From NCBI GenBank assembly GCA_028698405.1, contig JAQVDF010000182.1, positions 1 to 5,198 of the forward strand: a stretch of DNA of 5,198 nt, given 5' to 3'. Shown piece by piece: positions 1-5,198 of this stretch. Positions within the stretch are counted from its first letter, which is position 1, and every line of letters begins with the position of its first letter. Both the position numbers and the translations under genes were made by a program. Source of the DNA: Phenylobacterium sp. (lineage in GTDB: Bacteria > Pseudomonadota > Alphaproteobacteria > Caulobacterales > Caulobacteraceae). The notes beneath the pieces are model-generated. The model was not told the origin of the DNA, searched no databases, and worked only from the letters and a program-made list of their open reading frames with translations.

Positions 1-107
1 TGCGCCTTCGTCAGTCCGAACCGGATGCGATTCTCGGCCGCCTCGGCCTTCGCCTGCGTCCGAAGCTTCGCCTTGCGAGCCTTGTTCAGGTTGACGATCT
101 CGCTCAC
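1..107 (-). CDS. DUF4169 family protein, N-terminal 35 residues (runs off the left edge)
   Basis: The reverse strand encodes a short, basic, Lys/Arg/Ala-rich N-terminus that begins (M)SEIVNLNKARKAKLRTQ and continues with an Ala/Glu-rich helix ending at ..RIRFGLTKA at the window edge. The opening 'EIVNLNKARK' followed by a charged alpha-helix and 'G.TKA' is the pattern I associate with DUF4169, small (about 60 residues) cytoplasmic alphaproteobacterial proteins of unknown function. The start is GTG at 107-105, chosen because a perfect AGGAGG lies 8 nt upstream and no in-frame ATG precedes it. About 25-30 residues should be missing at the left. It is transcribed divergently from the histidine kinase across a 94-bp gap. 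From memory, relatives sit near fumC, ribbon-helix-helix or sspB genes, but this cannot be tested here. No function is inferred. Confidence 0.75.
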   Translation of the reverse strand, partial: MSEIVNLNKARKAKLRTQAKAEAAENRIRFGLTKA

Positions 108-115
108 GTCCGGCG

Positions 116-121
116 CCTCCT
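116..121 (-). promoter_or_regulatory. Shine-Dalgarno AGGAGG that fixes the GTG start of the DUF4169 gene
   Basis: The plus strand reads CCTCCT, which is AGGAGG on the minus strand, a full anti-SD match. It is 8 nt from the GTG at 107-105. This is the main reason to accept a non-ATG start for that gene. Confidence 0.75.
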
Positions 122-201
122 GGTGACGCGGAAAGTTTACCCCGGCCGGTCCGGAATGTCGCCTCGACAGCCGCGCAGGTTTTGGGCAGTTAGCCTTTCG
201 G

Positions 202-1896
202 ATGAGGGGATTGTTGGCACGCGTCGGCGCCAGTGCGCTCGGTCGCCGGCTGGGGCTGCCGCGCACCCTGCCGGCGATCGTGCTGGTTCTGGGGCTGATG
301 GTCTCCGCGGCCGCGGCGCTGCAGGTGCGCGCCATCATCGAATCCAAGGACCGCGAACGGTTCGACAACGCTGTCGATCAGGCGAACGCCGACATCGCCG
401 ACCGCATGCAGGCCTACATCGCCATGCTGCGTGCCGGCCAGGCGATGCTGCATGCCCTGGAAGGCGAGGTCGACCGCCGCCGGTTCGCCACCTTCGCCAA
501 TCACCTGGACCTGGAGCGCGTCTATCCCGGCATTCAGGGCATCGGTTTCAGTCGGGTGGTGGCGCCGGGCGACGTCGAGGCGCTGACCGCCGAGATGCGG
601 CTGCAGGGAACCCCCGAATTCGAGATCACCCCCGGCTACCCGCGCGAGGAGGTCCACACCATCGTCTTCCTGGAGCCGATGGACGCCCGCAACTCGGCGG
701 CGATCGGCTACGACATGTTCACCAACCCGGTGCGGCGGGCGGCGATGGCCAGGGCCCGCGACAGCGGCCAGGCGGTGATGTCCGGCAAGGTCGAGCTGGT
801 GCAGGAGATCACCGAGCACAAGCAGGCCGGCTTTCTGATCTATCAGCCGGTCTACCGGGGCGGGGTGACGCCCACTCGGGTGGACGAGCGGCGACGGCGG
901 CTGGCCGGTTTCGTCTACGCTCCGTTCCGCGCCGACGACCTGCTGCGCGGCATCTTCAATGCCCAGGACAATCCCAGGGTCCACTTCGCGGTCTACGACG
1001 GCGCGCCCAGCCCCGAGAACCTGCTGCACCAGTCGTTCCAGGGGGACCCGGCGCGGCAGGCCGCCGAGGCGCGCTTTTCGACCGAGCGGACCGTCGAGAC
1101 CGCCGGGCGCACCTGGACGGTCGGCTACTTCACCCGACCCGAGTTCGAGCTGGGCTCCAGCCGCGGGTTCCTGCCGCTGGCCTTCTTCGCCGGCGGCCTG
1201 TTGGCCACCCTGCTGGTCGCCGCCGCCACCTGGTCGCAGGTCGCGGCGCGGCTGTCGGCCGAGCGGGAGGTGGCCGCCCGGCTGGTGGCCGAGGAGCAGA
1301 TGCGGCTGCTGCTCGACGAGTTGAACCATCGGGTGAAGAACACTTTGGCGACGGTGCAGTCGGTGGCGGCCCAGACCCTGCGCGACGGCCAGAGCCCGCG
1401 GCAGGCGCGGGAGGTGTTCGAGGCCCGGCTGATGGCGCTCAGCCAGGCCCACGACCTGCTCACCCGCGACCGCTGGCGCGGCGCCGGGCTCGCGGACCTG
1501 GTGGCTGTGGAGATCGCCCCCTACGAGGCCGGCCGCACCGGCCGGGTGGGAGTGGAAGGTCCGTCGGTCTGGCTGCCGCCCAACGCGGCCCTGGCGCTCG
1601 GCATGGCCCTGCACGAGCTGGTCACCAACGCGGTGAAGTACGGGGCCCTGTCGGGACCCGAGGGGCGGGTGGACATCCGCTGGAGCGTCACCGGCGAGGC
1701 GCCCGAGCGGCGGCTTTCGCTCTATTGGGTCGAGAGCGGCGGCCCGCCGGTGGCCAAGCCGCGCCGCCGGGGCTTCGGGACGCGGTTGATCGTCAGCGGC
1801 CTGGCCCGCCAGCTGGACGGCGAGGTGTCGCTGGACTTCGCACCCGCCGGCGTGCGCTGCACCATCGACATGCCGCTGCCCGACGGCGACGGCTGA
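202..1896 (+). CDS. CHASE-domain membrane sensor histidine kinase, HWE family
   Basis: A 564-residue inner-membrane sensor kinase. A hydrophobic segment at about 23-41 and a second at about 323-343 bracket a periplasmic domain that reads as CHASE: YPGIQGIGFSRVV (108-120), SGKVELVQE (194-202), then QAGFLIYQPVYRGG (208-221). CHASE domains bind small extracellular ligands. The kinase core is HWE type: H-box LNHRVKNTLATVQ with phospho-acceptor His376, N-box HELVTNAVKYG (Asn476), the diagnostic W-x-E as Trp509-Val-Glu511, and GFGTRLI (524-530). The conserved Arg and Trp-x-Glu separate HWE from ordinary HisKA kinases. A helical linker of about 30 residues joins TM2 to the H-box, with no PAS, GAF or receiver domain. 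The start is uncertain: no good SD precedes ATG 202, and in-frame TTG codons at 211 and 214 follow a GAGGGG. No response regulator is visible, so the partner is unknown; many HWE kinases feed general stress or light signalling, but that is family knowledge only. Confidence 0.93.
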   Translation: MRGLLARVGASALGRRLGLPRTLPAIVLVLGLMVSAAAALQVRAIIESKDRERFDNAVDQANADIADRMQAYIAMLRAGQAMLHALEGEVDRRRFATFANHLDLERVYPGIQGIGFSRVVAPGDVEALTAEMRLQGTPEFEITPGYPREEVHTIVFLEPMDARNSAAIGYDMFTNPVRRAAMARARDSGQAVMSGKVELVQEITEHKQAGFLIYQPVYRGGVTPTRVDERRRRLAGFVYAPFRADDLLRGIFNAQDNPRVHFAVYDGAPSPENLLHQSFQGDPARQAAEARFSTERTVETAGRTWTVGYFTRPEFELGSSRGFLPLAFFAGGLLATLLVAAATWSQVAARLSAEREVAARLVAEEQMRLLLDELNHRVKNTLATVQSVAAQTLRDGQSPRQAREVFEARLMALSQAHDLLTRDRWRGAGLADLVAVEIAPYEAGRTGRVGVEGPSVWLPPNAALALGMALHELVTNAVKYGALSGPEGRVDIRWSVTGEAPERRLSLYWVESGGPPVAKPRRRGFGTRLIVSGLARQLDGEVSLDFAPAGVRCTIDMPLPDGDG

Positions 1897-1910
1897 GGCC
1901 GAAACCGGCC
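1897..1910 (+). terminator. Small GC hairpin right after the kinase stop (weak terminator candidate)
   Basis: GGCCG (1897-1901) and CGGCC (1906-1910) form a 5-bp stem with an AAAC loop, starting at the base after the TGA. No T-run follows. It may only partly reduce read-through into the DUF2171 gene, or it may be a chance feature of GC-rich DNA. Confidence 0.25.
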
Positions 1911-1973
1911 GCCCGCGGCGCGAGTTGTTCTCCAGGGCGCCGCCGAGGCAGGCCCGCGCGCGGAGGACGATGG

Positions 1974-2213
1974 ATGATGCTCCTGCATTCGCTGATCCGA
2001 GAGCACATGGAAGTGGTCGGCTCAGACGGCGGCCACGTGGGCAAGGTCGACCACGTGCTGGACGACGAGATCGAGCTGGCCATGCTCGACCGCGCCTCGG
2101 GCTTCAAGCACCACTACATCCCGATGAGCTGGGTCGACCACATCGACAACGACAAGGTCTGGCTCAACCTCACCAAGACCGCCGCCACCGGCGCGTGGAA
2201 GGAAAAGCACTGA
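1974..2213 (+). CDS. DUF2171 domain protein, 79 aa
   Basis: A complete small acidic/histidine-rich soluble protein. The opening IREHMEVVGSDGGHVGKVDHV (residues 8-28, quoted in part: HMEVVGSDGG then HVGKVDHV) and the later HHYIPMSWVDHID (46-58) are the hallmark of DUF2171, a PRC-barrel-like small beta protein common in alphaproteobacteria. Its biochemical function is unknown; the SDG(x)HVG turn and the HYIP-S-WV strand are the conserved parts. Three clustered ATGs occur. ATG 1974 is chosen because GGAGGA (1962-1967) lies 6 nt upstream; ATG 1977 is next and would remove one Met. ATG 1970 is in another frame. The gene lies 77 bp downstream of the kinase on the same strand and could share its transcript, but no functional link is shown. 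Transcription then runs into the repeat region and converges with the aminotransferase gene. Confidence 0.85.
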   Translation: MMLLHSLIREHMEVVGSDGGHVGKVDHVLDDEIELAMLDRASGFKHHYIPMSWVDHIDNDKVWLNLTKTAATGAWKEKH

Positions 2214-2243
2214 ACGGCCTTCGCCGGGTTGGATGGACGTAGT

Positions 2244-2298
2244 CCCTCTCCCCTTGTGGGAGAGGGTGGCGTCCGAAGGGCGTCGGGAGAGGGGTCGC
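2244..2298 (+). repeat. 55-bp structured intergenic repeat, copy 1
   Basis: The copy folds into two hairpins plus a tail. Hairpin 1 is CCCTCTCCC (2244-2252) with GGGAGAGGG (2258-2266), a perfect 9-bp stem and CTTGT loop. Hairpin 2 pairs 2270-2274 with 2278-2282 around a GAA loop and contains one T.G wobble. The tail, GTCGGGAGAGGGGTCGC (2282-2298), repeats the GGGAGAGGG arm exactly. It matches the second copy (minus strand) at 43 of 55 positions without gaps. The type of sequence (CTCCCCTTGTGGGAGAGGGTGGC) is one I have often seen between genes in alphaproteobacteria, so it is probably a dispersed family; I cannot name it with certainty. No gene is proposed here, although short open frames run through it. 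Confidence 0.8.
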
Positions 2299-2340
2299 TC
2301 TGCGCCGTCAGCTTGTGGATCCACGGACGAAGAGGCCTGT
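2299..2340. other. 42-bp spacer between the two inverted repeat copies, with a perfect 10-bp palindrome
   Basis: The spacer holds GTGGATCCAC (2315-2324), a perfect 10-bp palindrome. Flanking it, CGTC (2306-2309) and GACG (2326-2329) can also pair. It would form the apical loop or a third hairpin when the two 55-bp copies pair. No coding content is seen. Confidence 0.6.
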
Positions 2341-2395
2341 GCGACCCCTCCTCCGACCCGCTTCGCGGGCCACCTCCTCCCGCAAGGGGAGGAGG
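2341..2395 (-). repeat. 55-bp structured intergenic repeat, copy 2 (inverted)
   Basis: This is the inverted partner of the copy at 2244-2298. Hairpin 1 is CCTCCTCCC (2373-2381) with GGGAGGAGG (2387-2395), 9 bp with a GCAAG loop, extendable by an A-T pair (2372/2396). Hairpin 2 is CCCGC (2357-2361) with GCGGG (2365-2369) and a TTC loop. The inner end, GCGACCCCTCCTCCGAC (2341-2357), pairs with 2282-2298 at 15 of 17 positions, or 16 as RNA with one G.U. Both stems are kept although 12 of 55 bases differ from copy 1. The two copies point tail-to-tail and span 152 bp in total, which suits a large cruciform, a non-autonomous element, or a bidirectional transcription-end structure between convergent genes. 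Confidence 0.8.
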
Positions 2396-2411
2396 TTTCT
2401 GATGACGTGTC

Positions 2412-2460
2412 GGCCGCGGCCTGCCCCATCCTGCTGCGCGGGGAGGGCGGGCGAGGGTGA
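2412..2460. repeat. Possible third, divergent GC-rich intergenic repeat
   Basis: The stretch starts with a perfect palindrome GGCCGCGGCC (2412-2421) and continues with CCCCATCC..GCGCGGGGAGG and GGCGAGGGTGA. It lies directly after the paired repeats and its spurious minus-strand translation (SPSPALPAQQDGAG) is one I recall seeing in intergenic repeats of related genomes. It does not align clearly with the 55-bp unit, so it may be another family or simple GC-rich filler. Confidence is low and depends on a genome-wide search. Confidence 0.3.
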
Positions 2461-2522
2461 CAGGTAGGCCTTCCGCCGACCCGTCACCGGGGCGTGGCCG
2501 GTGACTGGTCGCGCTGTCACCC
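2455..2522. terminator. Nested GTCACC hairpins just beyond the aminotransferase stop (candidate bidirectional terminator)
   Basis: An outer 9-bp pair, GGGTGACAG (2455-2463) with CTGTCACCC (2514-2522), encloses an inner perfect 8-bp hairpin, GTCACCGG (2483-2490) with CCGGTGAC (2498-2505), loop GGCGTGG. The motif GGTGAC/GTCACC thus occurs four times in alternating orientation. It lies 8-75 bp past the minus-strand aminotransferase stop and between convergent genes, the place for a terminator. No U-tract follows on either strand, so classical intrinsic termination is unproven; Rho-dependent ending or 3'-end protection are alternatives. Confidence 0.4.
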
Positions 2523-2529
2523 CCTCCGG

Positions 2530-3868
<1,339 letters not shown>

Positions 3869-4297
3869 ATGAGACCCGCCGCACCGCTGGCGATCCTTCT
3901 GGCTGCGGGGGCCGGCCTGTCGGCCTGCGGCCCCGAGCCCCCGCCGGCGCCTGCCGTGGCGGCCGAGGCCCCCGCGCCGCAGCAGGGCCCGCCGCCGCCC
4001 GAGCCGCCGCCGCCGGCCTACGTCGGCCTGTGGGCGGCGAAGGCTGACCTCTGCCCGCAGGGCGCCTGGGTGTTCGACCGCGACCGGGTGGTCACGGCCG
4101 GCGAGGTGGCCTGCGAGTTCCGGGACGTGGCGGAGACGGACACCGGGTTCCAGGTGACCGCCGCCTGCGCGGTCGACGGCGTGACCCGGCCCTACCGGTT
4201 CAGTCTGCTGCTCGCCGATCCTTCGCCGCCGCGCTCGATGACCGTCTCGCGCGGGCCCTGGCTGGGGCCGATCACCCTGATCCCCTGCGCCGGCTGA
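3869..4297 (+). CDS. Small proline-rich lipoprotein with a four-cysteine C-terminal domain, function unknown
   Basis: A 142-residue predicted lipoprotein. Residues 1-19 form a lipoprotein signal peptide (MRP, hydrophobic LAILLAAGAGL, lipobox LSAC) with lipidated Cys20; Gly at +2 would not hold it in the inner membrane by the enterobacterial rule. Residues 22-49 are a Pro/Ala/Glu-rich tether (PPPPEPPPP). Residues 50-142 look like a compact beta domain: GLWAAKADLCPQGAWVF, then TAGEVACEF, then TAACAVDG and a terminal IPCAG. Cysteines 62, 82, 100 and 140 could form two disulphides in the periplasm. I do not recognise the family; the G-x-W-A...C..G.W.F pattern resembles small secreted beta domains found in Caulobacterales lipoproteins, but no function is assigned. 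ATG 3869 is chosen because AGGGGAG lies 6 nt upstream and it places the signal peptide at the N-terminus; an in-frame ATG at 3785 would add 28 non-hydrophobic residues and bury the signal. It may be co-oriented with, but not necessarily co-transcribed with, the methyltransferase 86 bp downstream. Confidence 0.8.
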   Translation: MRPAAPLAILLAAGAGLSACGPEPPPAPAVAAEAPAPQQGPPPPEPPPPAYVGLWAAKADLCPQGAWVFDRDRVVTAGEVACEFRDVAETDTGFQVTAACAVDGVTRPYRFSLLLADPSPPRSMTVSRGPWLGPITLIPCAG

Positions 4298-4303
4298 ACG
4301 GCG

Positions 4304-4327
4304 GAGCGGTGATGGCCGCGCCCGCTC
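4304..4327 (+). terminator. Weak hairpin after the lipoprotein gene
   Basis: GAGCGG (4304-4309) can pair with CCGCTC (4322-4327) around a 12-nt loop, 6 bp past the lipoprotein stop. No T-run follows. The stem is short and the loop large, so it could be chance. A relatively AT-rich patch (TAGAATAAC, 4336-4344) follows and might hold a promoter for the methyltransferase. Confidence 0.2.
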
Positions 4328-4383
4328 GAAGGGCGTAGAATAACGGCGTTCTTTCGGGGCGCGGGGGCGCTAGGGAGGACGTC

Positions 4384-5198
4384 ATGCGCGAGCCCGATCC
4401 TGCCAAGGTCGAGGCGCTGGTCGGCCAGCTTGTGGGCGAACTGGGAGGAGCGGTGTCCGGCGCGCTGATCGTGCTCGGCGACCGGCTCGGACTCTACCGG
4501 GCGATGGCCGACGGCGAGCCGGTCACATCGGAGGCGCTGGCCGCCACGACCGGCTTCGACGAGCGCTATCTGCGCGAGTGGCTCTCGGCCCAGGCCGCGG
4601 CCGGCTACCTCGACTACGACCCGCAGGCGAAGACCTTCGCCATGTCGCCGGAGGCCGCCGCGGCCTTCGCCGACGAGGGAGGCCCCGCCTTCTTCGCCGG
4701 CGCATTCGAGGTCGTGCAGTCGCTATGGCTGGACGAGCCGAAGATCGAGGAGGCCTTCAGGTCCGGCGCCGGGGTGGGCTGGCACGAGCACTCCAACTGC
4801 CTGTTCCGCGGCACCGAGCGCTTCTTCCGCACCGGCTACAACACCAACCTGGTGTCGAGCTGGCTGCCGGCCATCGACGGCATGGTCGAGCGGCTGGAGC
4901 ACGGGGCGCTGGTGGCCGACGTCGGCTGCGGCCACGGGGCTTCGACCATCCTGATGGCCCAGGCCTTCCCGAAGTCGCGGTTCTACGGCTTCGACTACCA
5001 CGGCCCGTCGATCGAGCAGGCGCGGCAGTCGGCCAAGGCGGCGGGCGTGGCCGACCGCATCACCTTCCAGACCGCCAAGGCCAGCGACTTCCCGGCCGAG
5101 GGTTTCGACCTGGTGGCGATGTTCGACTGCCTCCACGACATGGGCGATCCGGTGGGCGCGGGGCGGCACGTTCGCTCGGCCCTCGGCGACGACGGCGG
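4384..5198 (+). CDS. Class I SAM-dependent methyltransferase with N-terminal winged helix (Rv2258c-like), cut by the right edge
   Basis: The first 271 residues of a cytoplasmic methyltransferase. Residues about 20-95 form a winged-helix domain (LGLYRAMADGEPVTSEALA, then ERYLREWLSAQAAAGYLDYD), the dimerisation/regulatory-like module seen in Rv2258c-type and plant O-methyltransferase-like enzymes. A helical region with GTERFFRTGYNTNLVSSW (143-160) leads to the Rossmann core: SAM motif I VADVGCGHGAST (177-188), acidic motif II FYGFD (200-204, Asp204 expected to bind the ribose), and the later FDLVAMFDCLHDMGDP (241-256), where the catalytic or motif IV region sits. About 80-90 residues are expected beyond the edge (full family length about 350). 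The start ATG has AGGGAGGA (4372-4379) only 4 nt upstream, a very strong SD. The substrate is unknown; small-molecule O- or N-methylation is a family-level inference. The lipoprotein gene is upstream on the same strand. Confidence 0.9.
   Translation, partial: MREPDPAKVEALVGQLVGELGGAVSGALIVLGDRLGLYRAMADGEPVTSEALAATTGFDERYLREWLSAQAAAGYLDYDPQAKTFAMSPEAAAAFADEGGPAFFAGAFEVVQSLWLDEPKIEEAFRSGAGVGWHEHSNCLFRGTERFFRTGYNTNLVSSWLPAIDGMVERLEHGALVADVGCGHGASTILMAQAFPKSRFYGFDYHGPSIEQARQSAKAAGVADRITFQTAKASDFPAEGFDLVAMFDCLHDMGDPVGAGRHVRSALGDDG

Noticed and set aside
153..183. EcfG (general stress sigma) type promoter upstream of the kinase: GGAAT ... GTT
   Set aside because: The -35-like element is GGAAT, not GGAAC, and the gap to GTT is about 21 bp where 16-17 is expected.
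190..1614. 474-residue antisense open frame opposite the sensor kinase
   Set aside because: Long antisense frames are expected in very GC-rich genes. The translation is His/Arg/Gly-rich with no motif, and the kinase on the other strand is unambiguous.
123..2213. 696-residue plus-strand open frame running through the kinase gene and into the DUF2171 gene
   Set aside because: Only its last 79 residues (from 1974) are a real protein. The rest is Arg/Gly/Ala/Pro-rich +1-frame shadow of the kinase, which has full domain motifs in its own frame.
2233..2460. 75-residue plus-strand small ORF in the convergent intergenic region (begins MDVVPLPLWERVASEGRRERG)
   Set aside because: This is translation of the structured repeats (LPLWERVASEG is a typical false product of this repeat type). 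No SD is visible before its ATG.
4612..5169. Minus-strand frames opposite the methyltransferase (72 and 148 residues)
   Set aside because: Shadow frames of a gene with clear winged-helix and SAM-binding motifs; no motif or ribosome site of their own.

Overview
The window has very high G+C and reads like a chromosomal fragment of an alphaproteobacterium, most likely Caulobacteraceae (Caulobacter/Phenylobacterium type). The reasons are strong G/C bias at third positions, an HWE-family histidine kinase, a DUF4169 protein, a DUF2171 protein, and a class I-beta aspartate/prephenate aminotransferase whose active-site numbering matches the rhizobial AatA enzyme as I recall it. The genus is inference. 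I see no phage, IS, CRISPR, tRNA or rRNA genes, and no multi-gene system that looks undescribed.

Layout, left to right. (1) The 5' end of a minus-strand DUF4169 gene runs off the left edge and starts at a GTG with a perfect AGGAGG ribosome site. (2) Divergent from it is a 564-residue membrane sensor kinase: TM, periplasmic CHASE domain, TM, short linker, HWE kinase core. A 79-residue DUF2171 protein follows on the same strand. (3) A 316-bp convergent intergenic region (2214-2529) holds the most interesting DNA: two inverted copies of a 55-bp structured repeat (2244-2298 and 2341-2395) around a 42-bp spacer, then a possible third divergent repeat and a nested GTCACC hairpin next to the aminotransferase stop. 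(4) A complete minus-strand aminotransferase (400 aa). (5) Divergent from it, a small proline-rich lipoprotein with four cysteines after the lipobox Cys. (6) The first 271 residues of an Rv2258c-like winged-helix/SAM methyltransferase, cut by the right edge.

The genes look like ordinary neighbours, not parts of one pathway. The kinase is an orphan here, with no response regulator in the window. The aminotransferase belongs to aspartate and phenylalanine/tyrosine metabolism. The lipoprotein and methyltransferase have no assigned substrates. The strongest unusual signal is in the repeat pair: all 12 differences between the two 55-bp copies are compensatory, wobble-preserving, in a loop, or in a third segment that copies the first hairpin, so the fold has been kept while the sequence drifted.
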